This document shows, piece by piece, positions 1 to 8,292 of a stretch of 32,823 nucleotides of DNA. Under the pieces are notes generated by a model. It was not told where the DNA came from. It did not search any database and was given only the letters and a program-made list of their open reading frames with translations. Every line of letters begins with the position of its first letter. Within the stretch, counting starts at the first letter, position 1. Source of the stretch: Legionella sp. 515359 (GTDB taxonomy: Bacteria; Pseudomonadota; Gammaproteobacteria; Legionellales; Legionellaceae); NCBI GenBank assembly GCA_025941565.1, contig JAPCYN010000012.1, forward strand, positions 1 through 32,823, written 5' to 3'. Both the position numbers and the translations under genes were made by a program.

Positions 1-160
1 AAGGTGTAGTCACTCTGTTTTTAAGTTAAACGAAATTCCTTCTCCCCTTGGGAAGAAGGCGTCCGTTAGGGCGGATGAGGGATATTCACTATATCACCCT
101 CACCCCAACCTCTCTCCCATTGCTGGGAAAGGGGATTTTATTTTAGAGTGACTACACCTT
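1..160. repeat. MITE/REP-like element with 16-bp terminal inverted repeats
   Basis: The first 16 bases (AAGGTGTAGTCACTCT) recur as an exact reverse complement at 145-160. The inside is GC-richer than the neighbours and contains C-rich/G-rich stretches that can fold: a hairpin around 39-60 and GAGGG/CCCTC around 77-108. No protein is encoded. A short non-coding element with perfect terminal repeats fits a MITE or a large REP element. It ends 16 bases before the stop codon of the methyltransferase gene, so it may also act as that gene's 3' hairpin. Because the window begins at the first repeat base, a left target duplication cannot be checked. Confidence 0.7.
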
Positions 161-176
161 TGCACAAGCTACAACA

Positions 177-1349
177 TCACACAACCGCCAGTAAAATCGC
201 AGTAAGATAACTTCCTTCTGGGAAAGAAGCTAATGTAGGATGACAACTTGCTGGGCCATAAACACCTAAAATACGAGCCTGTTTCCCTACAGCCCCAGCT
301 TGAGCACTTACCAAAGAGCTAAACTCCTGAGATGAAAGGGCTGAAGAACAATTACACGTCATTAATAAGGAACCGGCTTTCATGTACTTGAATACTTCAC
401 GGTGTAAAAACCGATAATAGTTTTTAGCACGCTCTACATGTTGCTTTGATGGAACTAATTTAGGAGGATCAAGAACCACCAGGTCATAGTCCCCTGCTTT
501 TGTTAAATACTCACGCGCATCAGCTTCGATAAATTCAATCTGTGTCACACCATTTAATGCTGCATTTTTTTGGGCTTGAGCAATTGCTTGAGCAGAGCTG
601 TCCACTGCAGTGACTTTTAAGGCCCCGGCTTTAGCAGCATGTAATGCAAAACCGCCACTATAACAGTAAAGGTCTAATACGTTCTTACCCTTAGATAACT
701 GAGCGATACGTTGGTGGTTCTCACGTTGATCAAGAAACAAGCCTGTTTTTTGTGCTTGAGCAAACTCAACCTCATAAACAACCCCTGCTTCAAGAACCTG
801 AGTATTATAATGTTTCTCTTGTACAGTAATTTGTTTCCAGCCATCTTGCCCCAAAGGTTTACTTTGTGGCATCCATATAATTTGATCCTCAGGAAACAAA
901 TTCTGCAACATTTGAATGATAATTTCTCGATTGAGCTCAACCCAGTAGGCAGAACTGGCAACAACACACGTTTGATTAAATCGATCGATCGTTAATCCTG
1001 AAAGACCATCGGCTTCGCTATTAAACAAACGATAGGCAGTAGTTTCTCCATTGGGCAAATTCAAACATTCTCTTACCTGCTTTGCCTGACGTAGGCGATG
1101 TGCAATTAAGGAATGTAAGTTGCTGATATCGATGGATTCAGTGGTGAGCGCCAACACCCTAACTCTGTAGAGAGAATGTTCGTTATAAACACCAACACCA
1201 ATAAGCTCATCGCCTGCATTATGAATATTAATCAAATGCCCAGTAACTAATTTCCCATGAGTTTTTGCAATAGCCTTGGGGAATATCCATGGATGACCGC
1301 GTAATACAGTATTTTGTTTTGCTGCCAGCAAAATAACTTTTGCATTCAT
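177..1349 (-). CDS. rlmI: 23S rRNA (cytosine-C5) methyltransferase, RlmI family
   Basis: Class I SAM-dependent rRNA methyltransferase; RlmI methylates C1962 of 23S rRNA in E. coli. The N-terminus has a PUA-like RNA-binding domain containing GHPWIF. The Rossmann domain follows with the SAM motif VLDLYCYSGGFALHAA, an acidic strand-2 end (VTAVDSS), the DPPKL motif and the TCNCSS loop that should carry the catalytic cysteine. The length of 390 residues matches the family (E. coli 396). I place the start at the ATG at 1349 (MNAKVILL), preceded by GGGAAATAG. An upstream in-frame ATG at 1409 would add 20 residues that do not resemble the family. It stands alone on the minus strand. The close paralogue RlmK/L-type C-terminal domain is the main alternative. 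Confidence 0.9.
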   Translation of the reverse strand: MNAKVILLAAKQNTVLRGHPWIFPKAIAKTHGKLVTGHLINIHNAGDELIGVGVYNEHSLYRVRVLALTTESIDISNLHSLIAHRLRQAKQVRECLNLPNGETTAYRLFNSEADGLSGLTIDRFNQTCVVASSAYWVELNREIIIQMLQNLFPEDQIIWMPQSKPLGQDGWKQITVQEKHYNTQVLEAGVVYEVEFAQAQKTGLFLDQRENHQRIAQLSKGKNVLDLYCYSGGFALHAAKAGALKVTAVDSSAQAIAQAQKNAALNGVTQIEFIEADAREYLTKAGDYDLVVLDPPKLVPSKQHVERAKNYYRFLHREVFKYMKAGSLLMTCNCSSALSSQEFSSLVSAQAGAVGKQARILGVYGPASCHPTLASFPEGSYLTAILLAVV

Positions 1350-1496
1350 TTTTCTATTTCCCAAAGAACAAAAATGGGCTAATCTACACAAAGAACGCCA
1401 GACCTGCAAGAGTTCGTAATTTTATAAAATCTTAAAAAGCAGTTCCCGCTCCAATTAACTGGCAGAAAAATAAGAATTAGGGACCGTACGCCAAAT

Positions 1497-1840
1497 ATGA
1501 AAAAACCCTTTACCTCTCTTTTTATTATAATTTTCAGCAAAATGACATCCTGGTTTACTAGCTCCATATTTGCGCCAGTAGGACGTATCGATTCTCGTGG
1601 AAATATAAAAACATTAAAGAAAAATATATATCCACAGGTCAATCGAGTATATTTGATGGTATTCTAAATGATGTATTTAGTGAACAAGCGCTTCCTCTCG
1701 GTGCTCAATCTTATAAAGATGGAGGACTTGTGCCTTCGCTAGAGTATAATTTTAATTCAAACGTAAGAATTATAGGTGAAGTGTGGTTTTCTATTGGGTC
1801 AAAATACCTCGCATTTCCTAGCCTAGGTTCTGGCAATTAA
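1497..1840 (+). pseudogene. Broken gene remnant, possibly an outer-membrane protein
   Basis: Two short reading stretches in different frames lie end to end. The first (1497-1667) starts ATG-AAA-AAA with a hydrophobic signal-like N-terminus, then APVGRIDSRGNIK, and stops at TAA 1665. The second (open from about 1561 to the TAA at 1838) has no ATG and reads SIFDGILNDVFSEQALPLGA followed by GLVPSLEYNFNSN and IGEVWFSIG. The alternating polar/hydrophobic pattern resembles beta-barrel strands. I see no intact gene. A frameshifted remnant of a secreted or outer-membrane protein is inferred; the family is not identified. It fills most of the roughly 500-base gap before kup. The rest of that gap (1350-1496) shows nothing I can name. 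Confidence 0.35.
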
Positions 1841-1858
1841 CGCATTTTGGTACTAGAT

Positions 1859-3736
1859 ATGGAAAATACAAAAAAGTTTTCTTATGGTCTCACCCTTGGC
1901 GCTCTAGGCGTTGTATTTGGTGACATAGGGACCAGTCCATTATATGCCTTAAAAGTAACCTTGAATAACATCCCTATTACTCAATCACATATTATAGGGG
2001 TACTGTCACTTATTTTCTGGTGTTTGATTATTATTATTTCATTCAAATACCTGATTATGATTTTTCGGGCCGACAATGATGGTGAAGGAGGAATTCTCGC
2101 CCTTTTGGCACTAATGAAATATAAAAGTACCAAATACATACCTTTATTTTATATCATCGCAATTTTTGGAGCAGGATTACTCTTAGGTGACGGGATGCTA
2201 ACGCCAGCTATATCTGTAATCAGTGCCGTAGAAGGTCTTAATACTCTTTCAAATGCATTTACGCCTTTTATTCTGCCCACAGCGGTGGTTATTCTGATCC
2301 TCCTTTTCACGTTACAAGCAAGAGGAACAGGAAGTATCGGGAATCTCTTTGGACCCATTATACTTATTTGGTTTATTACCATCGCTGTACTTGGCGTAAT
2401 CCAAATCGCTAAAGCCCCTATTGTGCTTACTGCAATCAATCCTTTTTATGCATTCGATTTGATACGCGATACAGGATTAAAAGGGTATTTGTTATTGGGC
2501 GGTATTTTTCTCGTTGTAACGGGAGGTGAAGCACTTTATGCAGATATAGGGCATTTTGGGAAAAATCCTATTCGTGCCGGTTGGTTTGCAGTTGTTCTTC
2601 CTTGTTTGATTTTAAATTATTTTGGTCAAGGGGCTAACTTACTCTTAAACCCCAGTGCAATTAGCAATCCTTTTTATATGATTGCCCCTGAATGGTTTTA
2701 TATACCATTGATTATTCTTGCTACTGTTTCAACGATAATTGCCTCACAAGCTGTAATTTCGGCTACGTTTTCTTTGACCAAACAAGCGGTTTTGCTTAGC
2801 TTATGCCCTCGTATACCGATTATACAGACATCCAAGGAATTTTCCGGTCAGATTTATGTGCCACAAATTAACTTTATCTTGTTTATTGGAACCTTAACTT
2901 TTTGTTTTGCCTTCAAAACATCAGATAGACTTGCTCATGCATACGGAATTGCCGTGAATGCAGATATGCTTCTAATTGATGCGATGGTTGCCTACGCCGC
3001 ATTATCGATTTGGAAATGGTCGAAATTTAAAGTACTTGTTCTATTTGGATTGTTTCTTACTATAGATTTTGCATTTCTTGGTTCAAATCTCCATAAATTT
3101 TTGACGGGAGGTTGGGTTCCCGTCATTTTTGCTTTGCTCATCGCAACAATTATGTATACCTGGAAATTTGGCTTGGAATACTTACGTGACAATTATTACA
3201 TGAATAAAGATGATATATCCAAAATTCTCAGGCAATTAGAATACAAAAGCTTGAATCAGCTCACCGACTTGACAGCAGTATTTATCACTGATGTTTATGA
3301 TAAAAGCGGCGGAAGCTTTCTTCATTTTCTTAAGTTAAGCCGTGCAGTACCCGAGCGCGTACTTATTGTTAATTATGTTGTCGATAACATCCCATATATA
3401 CATTACAGTCAGCGTTATGAAATTACATGCCTGCATGAAAAAGTGTTCAATCTCACCTTGCACTATGGATTTATGGAAACCATCTCAATACCCAGAGCCT
3501 TGGAACGAGCTTCGAACAAAAATCTTTTTCCTTTTAAATTAAATGTTGAGCGCGCGACATATATGGTGGAAATTCCTAATATTACCGCGTCAAAATCAAA
3601 AAAATCATTAACCTTTTATTGGCAGGAAAAGTTGTTTGCATTTTTAATACGCAATTATTCAGCCAATTTAAATATCGATTTTTATAAACTACCGTACAAT
3701 AGAACGATGGCAATCGGTACCTATTATATTATGTAA
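1859..3736 (+). CDS. kup: Kup-family potassium uptake permease
   Basis: Low-affinity K+/H+ symporter of the inner membrane. The N-terminus carries the family hallmark GVVFGDIGTSPLYAL (about residues 18-32) and a second conserved block GEGGILALLALM. About twelve hydrophobic segments follow up to residue 430, then a hydrophilic C-terminal cytoplasmic domain. The 625-residue length equals that of typical Kup proteins. I chose ATG 1859 (MENTKKFSYG). An in-frame TTG at 1847 would add only four residues, and neither start has a strong Shine-Dalgarno sequence. It is followed after 15 bases by rdgC in the same direction, so the two are probably co-transcribed and end at the terminator at 4678. Confidence 0.95.
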   Translation: MENTKKFSYGLTLGALGVVFGDIGTSPLYALKVTLNNIPITQSHIIGVLSLIFWCLIIIISFKYLIMIFRADNDGEGGILALLALMKYKSTKYIPLFYIIAIFGAGLLLGDGMLTPAISVISAVEGLNTLSNAFTPFILPTAVVILILLFTLQARGTGSIGNLFGPIILIWFITIAVLGVIQIAKAPIVLTAINPFYAFDLIRDTGLKGYLLLGGIFLVVTGGEALYADIGHFGKNPIRAGWFAVVLPCLILNYFGQGANLLLNPSAISNPFYMIAPEWFYIPLIILATVSTIIASQAVISATFSLTKQAVLLSLCPRIPIIQTSKEFSGQIYVPQINFILFIGTLTFCFAFKTSDRLAHAYGIAVNADMLLIDAMVAYAALSIWKWSKFKVLVLFGLFLTIDFAFLGSNLHKFLTGGWVPVIFALLIATIMYTWKFGLEYLRDNYYMNKDDISKILRQLEYKSLNQLTDLTAVFITDVYDKSGGSFLHFLKLSRAVPERVLIVNYVVDNIPYIHYSQRYEITCLHEKVFNLTLHYGFMETISIPRALERASNKNLFPFKLNVERATYMVEIPNITASKSKKSLTFYWQEKLFAFLIRNYSANLNIDFYKLPYNRTMAIGTYYIM

Positions 3737-3751
3737 TCTCAGGAGTTCTTT

Positions 3752-4669
3752 ATGTGGTTTAACAATGCACTAATTTATCAATATGAGCTGGATGAAGCTT
3801 GTGATTTAACAGCTTCCCTAGCTGAAAATATTCTAAAACCTTGCCCTCCTCATGCACGTTTCGTGTACGGTTGGCTTCCCGCTTTTGCAGACGAGATGGT
3901 TCAGGAAGTGGCCGGAAGTTCACTGATTTGCATGGGTAAGGAAGAACGTTTACTGCCTCGTGGCGTGATCAATAAAATGCTTGCGGAAAAAGTACAACTG
4001 CTTGAAACCCAACAAGGCCGCCCAGTTAAGCGAGCAGAAAAATCACAAATGGCCGAAGATATTGAGTTTGAATTATTGCCTAAATCTTTTTGTATCCAAA
4101 AAAAGATGTTTGCTATCCTTGATAGTGTCAGCAAAAGAATAATAATTAATGCCTCCAGTAACAACCAGGCATCACAGCTTACTTCTCTTTTGCGTAAGTC
4201 AGTAGCGGGTATCACGATTGAACCACTAACTCATACAGAAAATCTCGCCTTACGTTTTGCAGAATGGATACACTCTCCGAGTACCCTTCCTAATCATTTT
4301 CAATTAGCATCGGATTGTCTGCTCTTTTCTCTTGATGATGAAAAAAAACGGGTGCACTGTAAAGGTTATGAGTTACCAGCAGAAGAAGTTTTAACCTTAT
4401 TATCCCAAGGAATGGCAACTGCAGAAATTTCTCTAATCTGGAAAGAAAGAATTCAACTTACTCTAACTCATGATTTTACATTCAAAAAACTCAAAAGCCT
4501 TGATTATCTTCTCGATGATTTTAACGATATCAAACAACTCGATGAAGAATATCAACAACGTGATGCAGCACTTACTTTACTATCCGGAGAATTGCGTGAG
4601 TTGACTCACGATCTTTTAGCAGCACTAGCGACAAAGGAAAAAGAACCTGAGTTAGCGGAAATCGTATAA
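3752..4669 (+). CDS. rdgC: Recombination-associated protein RdgC
   Basis: RdgC is a ring-forming, sequence-nonspecific dsDNA-binding protein that limits RecA access to DNA. The start MWFNNALIYQY is typical of the family. The middle contains the conserved block that begins GRPVKRAEKSQMAEDIEFELLP (split around residues 90-111), and the 305-residue length matches E. coli RdgC (303). The start is well supported by CAGGAG ahead of ATG 3752. The gene follows kup closely; the pairing looks like shared transcription rather than shared function. It is closed by a strong rho-independent terminator. Confidence 0.95.
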   Translation: MWFNNALIYQYELDEACDLTASLAENILKPCPPHARFVYGWLPAFADEMVQEVAGSSLICMGKEERLLPRGVINKMLAEKVQLLETQQGRPVKRAEKSQMAEDIEFELLPKSFCIQKKMFAILDSVSKRIIINASSNNQASQLTSLLRKSVAGITIEPLTHTENLALRFAEWIHSPSTLPNHFQLASDCLLFSLDDEKKRVHCKGYELPAEEVLTLLSQGMATAEISLIWKERIQLTLTHDFTFKKLKSLDYLLDDFNDIKQLDEEYQQRDAALTLLSGELRELTHDLLAALATKEKEPELAEIV

Positions 4670-4677
4670 AATAGATT

Positions 4678-4703
4678 AAAGGGAGCTGACGCTCCCTTTT
4701 TCT
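4678..4703 (+). terminator. Rho-independent terminator after rdgC
   Basis: The inverted repeat AAAGGGAGC / GCTCCCTTT with a TGAC loop is followed by TTCTT. It starts nine bases after the rdgC stop codon and should end the kup-rdgC transcript. Confidence 0.85.
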
Positions 4704-5033
4704 TATTCATCAGCGCTACCCTTTACCTAAAACAAAAACAAATTCTGACGCGTCCTATATCCGTTATTGCTGAGCAAAATGGTGGCCTGACACAATAAAG
4801 CCTGGGCACTATACCTGAGTTTTCTGCACATCGCTGAAAAACCAGTCCAGCTCTATTTCGACATCCCGCAGCGTGTCCTCTGGATCCAGAAGATCTGCCC
4901 TAAAACACTTGCCTCCGGGACAAGCCACAGGGCGTAGCACAGATGCGATCAAGAGACAGGCACTATACCCAGGTACGGTCTTAACAAATTAGAGCTGCCA
5001 AACGAAATACTTTTAATCTGCAGCAATTAGTTA
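4704..5033. other. Intergenic spacer with a small repeat-ended element (about 4801-4973)
   Basis: This 330-base spacer between convergent rdgC and bamD has no intact gene. A GC-richer piece at 4801-4973 is bounded by CCTGGG (4801-4806) and CCCAGG (4968-4973). The 11-mer GGCACTATACC occurs near both ends in direct orientation (4805-4815 and 4959-4969). On the minus strand an open stretch reads LLIASVLRPVACPGG, then FRADLLDPEDTLRDVEIELD, and stops in the left repeat; it has no ATG. I read it as a degenerate mobile or REP-like element with an incidental or decayed reading frame. No terminator for bamD was recognised. Confidence 0.4.
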
Positions 5034-5807
5034 TTAGACAATTCGTTCCATTTTGGTTGTGTGATAAGTTGCCTTATAAACAGTCATAGCTTCTTCAGCA
5101 GCCTTGTTGAAACTTAGAGCCCTATTTGCCTCATACATAATCACTAAAGCTTGTTTTGCACTCGGCGCTTGTGGATAATTTTTAACCACATAGCTTGCTC
5201 TGTTAATGGCTGCGACATACATCTTACGTTTAAAGTAGAAGGTCGCAACATTCAATTCATGTTGCGCAAACATATTGCGTAAATAAGTCATACGCTGTAA
5301 TGCATTTGCTTTATATTTGCTGTCTGGGAACTTTTGAATCAAGATACCAAAATCGGAATAAGCTTGGGTTTGTGTTCCAGGATCTCTCCATGACTCATCC
5401 AGGGGTAAAAACTTTGCAAAAACACCTCGACTTTGTTGGAAATTAGCCATCCCTCGCATGTAATATGCATAATCTACATTTTTAGCTCGTGGATAAAGAT
5501 GAATAAATCGCTCAGCAGTAGCCGCAGCTGAAGGGTAATCTTCATTTTTATAATACGCATAAATTAATTTCATCTGTGAAGTTTCTGTATAATCACTAAA
5601 TGGATACATCGTTTCTATCGCTTCAAGATGCTTGATTGCTGTTGCATATTCCTTTTTATGTAAATCTTTCTGAGCAGCTGTATAAAGTTGTTCCGCTGTC
5701 ATTCCTTTGTAAGGATTATTATCTTCATCTTCTTTACCCCACCATGTCTTGCATGCCGACAAAGAGAAAATCAGACTGATTAGGAACAACATTTGAATTC
5801 GTTTCAT
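5034..5807 (-). CDS. bamD: Outer-membrane assembly lipoprotein BamD
   Basis: BamD is the essential TPR lipoprotein of the BAM complex that inserts beta-barrel proteins into the outer membrane. A lipoprotein signal is visible: basic MKR, a hydrophobic core and the lipobox SLSAC with the lipidated Cys at residue 19. The mature part contains TPR-type helices (GMTAEQLYTAAQKDL, ATAIKHLEAIETMYPFSDY, PSAAATAERFIHLYPRAKN). The 257-residue length fits the family. ATG 5807 is preferred because AGGTG lies six bases upstream; an in-frame GTG at 5816 is less likely. A promoter with a perfect TATAAT lies at 5869-5874. The gene diverges from tRNA-Ser. Confidence 0.95.
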   Translation of the reverse strand: MKRIQMLFLISLIFSLSACKTWWGKEDEDNNPYKGMTAEQLYTAAQKDLHKKEYATAIKHLEAIETMYPFSDYTETSQMKLIYAYYKNEDYPSAAATAERFIHLYPRAKNVDYAYYMRGMANFQQSRGVFAKFLPLDESWRDPGTQTQAYSDFGILIQKFPDSKYKANALQRMTYLRNMFAQHELNVATFYFKRKMYVAAINRASYVVKNYPQAPSAKQALVIMYEANRALSFNKAAEEAMTVYKATYHTTKMERIV

Positions 5808-5868
5808 AAACCACACCTATTAAATATATATCTGTTGTATTCGCGACAACAGCACAAAATTTTGGAAC

Positions 5869-5897
5869 ATTATACCTAGGACTATTTAATTTGCGAA
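5869..5897 (-). promoter_or_regulatory. Probable sigma-70 promoter of bamD
   Basis: On the minus strand TATAAT (5874-5869) is preceded by TTCGCA (5897-5892) with a 17-base spacer. The -10 box is perfect and the -35 box is weak. It lies about 60 bases before the bamD start. Confidence 0.5.
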
Positions 5898-5986
5898 CAT
5901 TCTTCTGCATTTTTTGAAAAGTGGAAAAAATAGAAACAGCATCACAAAAAAATAGCTTATATTCGCTTAAAATATAAAAAAAATAT

Positions 5987-6015
5987 TTGCAAAACCAGAG
6001 TCGTTACGATAGTAT
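5987..6015 (+). promoter_or_regulatory. Probable promoter of tRNA-Ser
   Basis: TTGCAA (5987-5992) and TAGTAT (6010-6015) are 17 bases apart, and the tRNA begins 8 bases after the -10 box. Confidence 0.55.
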
Positions 6016-6023
6016 TCTCGCCT

Positions 6024-6111
6024 GGAGAGATGGCAGAGCGGTCGAATGCGGCGGTCTTGAAAACCGTTGAAGGGCAACCTTCCCAGGGTTCGAATCCCTG
6101 TCTCTCCGCCA
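6024..6111 (+). tRNA. tRNA-Ser (anticodon UGA)
   Basis: Class II tRNA of 88 bases. The acceptor stem GGAGAGA/TCTCTCC, anticodon loop CTTGAAA (anticodon TGA), long variable arm and GGTTCGAATCC T-arm are all present. Discriminator G and an encoded CCA end the gene. Confidence 0.97.
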
Positions 6112-6235
6112 AACTTCTTCAATCCCCTATTCTCGACATAACCAATTTATTTAATTATCAAAATAATCTAATCCTGACCTCTACAAGATACCCTACCCAG
6201 ATTATAAAGTCCTTCTATAACGGAAATTTCTAATA

Positions 6236-6263
6236 TTGAAATTATTTAAGTCGTTGGTATAGT
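6236..6263 (+). promoter_or_regulatory. Probable promoter of the cytochrome b561 gene
   Basis: TTGAAA (6236-6241) and TATAGT (6258-6263) are separated by 16 bases, about 30 bases before the start codon at 6294. Confidence 0.55.
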
Positions 6264-6293
6264 AACACCATCTTTTATTCGTGGAGAAACGGC

Positions 6294-6839
6294 ATGTTAA
6301 GGAATACAGTCAAGCGTTTTGGTAGTCTTACGAAAGTGTTCCATTGGTTAATCTTTCTTCTAATTATCGCTCAATTTTATTTTGTTTGGTTTCTCAGCGA
6401 AGATTCGCCACTAACAGGCTTTTATGTAATGCTGCATAAATCTGTAGGAGTGACTGTTTTCATGCTAGGAATCCTATTTTTGATATGGCATATAATAAAT
6501 GTGAAACCTCTCCCGCCAGAAACTCAACCTCGATGGCAACACATTGTTTCTAAAGCCGTTCACCATACTCTTTTTATCCTTATAATACTCATGCCCATTA
6601 TTGGCTACCTGTTAACTTGTGCAGATGGAAAACCTATTAATTTTTTTGGTTGGTTTACTATTCCCTGTATTATCTCTGAAAATGAGCATTTAGGTAGTAT
6701 TATGTTCAAAACTCATGAAACGCTTGGGTATTTAATTCTAATTCTTGTAGGGGTTCATTTTCTTGCGGCTCTATATCACCATTTCATTTGCAAGGATAAT
6801 GTGTTGAAGCGCATGCTTCCATTTGCTTCTAATGAATAA
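6294..6839 (+). CDS. Cytochrome b561-type di-haem membrane protein
   Basis: Small bacterial cytochrome b561 of the YodB/CybB type, 181 residues with four transmembrane helices (about 17-37, 48-68, 89-109 and 145-165). Candidate haem-ligating histidines are in FHWLIF, MLHKS, HHTLF and the last helix (VGVHFLAALYHH); KTHETLG is another typical conserved His site. Such proteins pass electrons between membrane quinol and partner proteins such as superoxide or secreted substrates. ATG 6294 is preceded by GTGGAGAA and a recognisable promoter. It appears to be a single-gene unit facing an unrelated minus-strand gene. The exact electron partner cannot be inferred. Confidence 0.9.
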   Translation: MLRNTVKRFGSLTKVFHWLIFLLIIAQFYFVWFLSEDSPLTGFYVMLHKSVGVTVFMLGILFLIWHIINVKPLPPETQPRWQHIVSKAVHHTLFILIILMPIIGYLLTCADGKPINFFGWFTIPCIISENEHLGSIMFKTHETLGYLILILVGVHFLAALYHHFICKDNVLKRMLPFASNE

Positions 6840-6890
6840 ATTTTTTTTGATGACCAAAAATGGGAAAAGCGAATCGTTACACGGAGATTT

Positions 6891-6922
6891 GATCCAAGTA
6901 AGCTCTATCCTTTACTTGGATC
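6891..6922. repeat. Perfect 11-bp inverted repeat between convergent genes
   Basis: GATCCAAGTAA and its reverse complement TTACTTGGATC flank a 10-base loop. It lies between two convergent genes and could act in transcription termination or mRNA 3' protection. No T-run follows on either strand, so a classical terminator is not assured. Confidence 0.5.
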
Positions 6923-6929
6923 AAAAACC

Positions 6930-8189
6930 TCATTGGAACTGCGAAGGAGCTGAAGGAGTCAATCCATAAGATGTATCCACACCCACACCAGAATAGTGTG
7001 AAGGAGGAGGTGTTGGCTGATAAAAAGTAGACACATAAACCGGTTGAGGAACTCTGCAATCAAAAGATAAATCACCGACTTCAACGACAGTCAGATCGCC
7101 TTTACGTAAGTGTCTTAATTTTACGAGTAATTCCTGAACATTATCGCCACCATTATTAAAATGACGACTGAAAAATGAAGGTATTGGTTTCTCATTACCT
7201 AAAAATTTTGCCATTTCAGCACGCAGGGCGACCATAGCACATTTTACTGCAATGGGGTCAATATTTTTATTTCGTAAACGCTCTTCCTCTGCAGCAGTTA
7301 AATTAAATCGATCGGGATCAGAGGGATCCATAGATTCTTTATTAGATGACTTATTGATGGAATCATACAGCATGCCCATTGCGAAACATCCAATACCCGC
7401 ACCGATGACACTAAGCAATACTGCTCCCATAATCACTACACCAACAGGATTAAATCCTGCCGCTACAGCAAGAGCGATTAATGGTGCTGCTGCAAAATTA
7501 AGAGTTAAGGTGGCAGAGCCCGCACCAAAAGCAATAGAGGTAGCGAACATCAACGCGCCCTTCAGCCATCCTTCTCCATAACAAAATCGCTCAACGCCGT
7601 TTGCAAATTCACTTAACATGTAATACAAGGCAATAAATGCCACAACAGCTGCAATTAAGGCTAAAGCGATGATAATCAACGCCGCAATCAACTTAGTCAT
7701 ATCATCACTTGAGCAGGCATCATGCCCATGGTGATTAGAAGGAAGGCAGCAACCGGTATTATGATGATGATTATGAAGATGATTGTGAGAATCGATTATG
7801 GAACTCAAAATTAGCCAATTCATCAGCGTTGAATCATGACAATCGTAATAGTTATATTGATTAATTACATATTTAGTTTTCGGATTAAATTGAGGTATTG
7901 GAGGATTAAATGCGCGTCGATCTTGAACCGGCAGATTCCTATATATCGGTAAAGCATAAAATATTTTGTCAAAGGCAGCATATGCCTTCTCTTTTTCAGC
8001 TTTATCTAGACTTGCTAATGGACTCTGACTCCAAGGCGACTCGATAGCGTATTGAACCGCAGCAAGCATTTCCTGGCGCATGGTATAAACATCTAACCTA
8101 CGCTCAACACAATTTTTATAATGATTTAACACATGACCAAATAACTGCTTTAACTTACGATCAGTAAACTTCTTACTTAAATCAGGCAT
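6930..8189 (-). CDS. Unknown membrane protein with a His/Cys-rich segment
   Basis: No family recognised. 419 residues from ATG 8189, chosen because AGGAG lies seven bases upstream; a longer frame from 8222 lacks this signal. The N-terminal 130 residues are soluble and helical. Next is a cluster of nine His and three Cys at about residues 134-159 (SHNHLHNHHHNTGCC, NHHGHDAC). Then come a hydrophobic helix (about 166-193) and a Gly/Ala-rich hydrophobic region (about 211-275) long enough for two or more membrane passes. The C-terminal part is soluble and ends in a Pro/Ser/Tyr-rich tail (YQPTPPPSHYSG). The His/Cys cluster suggests metal binding (inference). It lies about 100 bases downstream of ppiD on the same strand. 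A Legionella-specific family or secreted effector is possible, but no secretion signal could be tested. Confidence 0.85.
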   Translation of the reverse strand: MPDLSKKFTDRKLKQLFGHVLNHYKNCVERRLDVYTMRQEMLAAVQYAIESPWSQSPLASLDKAEKEKAYAAFDKIFYALPIYRNLPVQDRRAFNPPIPQFNPKTKYVINQYNYYDCHDSTLMNWLILSSIIDSHNHLHNHHHNTGCCLPSNHHGHDACSSDDMTKLIAALIIIALALIAAVVAFIALYYMLSEFANGVERFCYGEGWLKGALMFATSIAFGAGSATLTLNFAAAPLIALAVAAGFNPVGVVIMGAVLLSVIGAGIGCFAMGMLYDSINKSSNKESMDPSDPDRFNLTAAEEERLRNKNIDPIAVKCAMVALRAEMAKFLGNEKPIPSFFSRHFNNGGDNVQELLVKLRHLRKGDLTVVEVGDLSFDCRVPQPVYVSTFYQPTPPPSHYSGVGVDTSYGLTPSAPSQFQ

Positions 8190-8292
8190 AGAGATGCTCC
8201 TAAAAGTTAGGCATACAGGCAAACACTGCTATCTCCAGTACATTAATTTTTGAAAATTAAAAAATACACATTAACAGGATTGTCTATAAAAC

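Noticed and set aside
1379-1642. 87-residue minus-strand reading frame upstream of rlmI
   Set aside because: No ribosome site, no recognisable protein pattern, and it overlaps the plus-strand remnant.
4704-5033. 6S RNA or another housekeeping RNA
   Set aside because: No match to the conserved parts I know for 6S, RNase P or tmRNA was seen on either strand.
6030-6233. 67-residue reading frame over tRNA-Ser
   Set aside because: Its first third is the tRNA itself and no ribosome site precedes it.
7252-7581. 109-residue plus-strand reading frame opposite the His/Cys membrane protein
   Set aside because: It is a shadow of the minus-strand gene, which has the Shine-Dalgarno sequence and sensible protein features.
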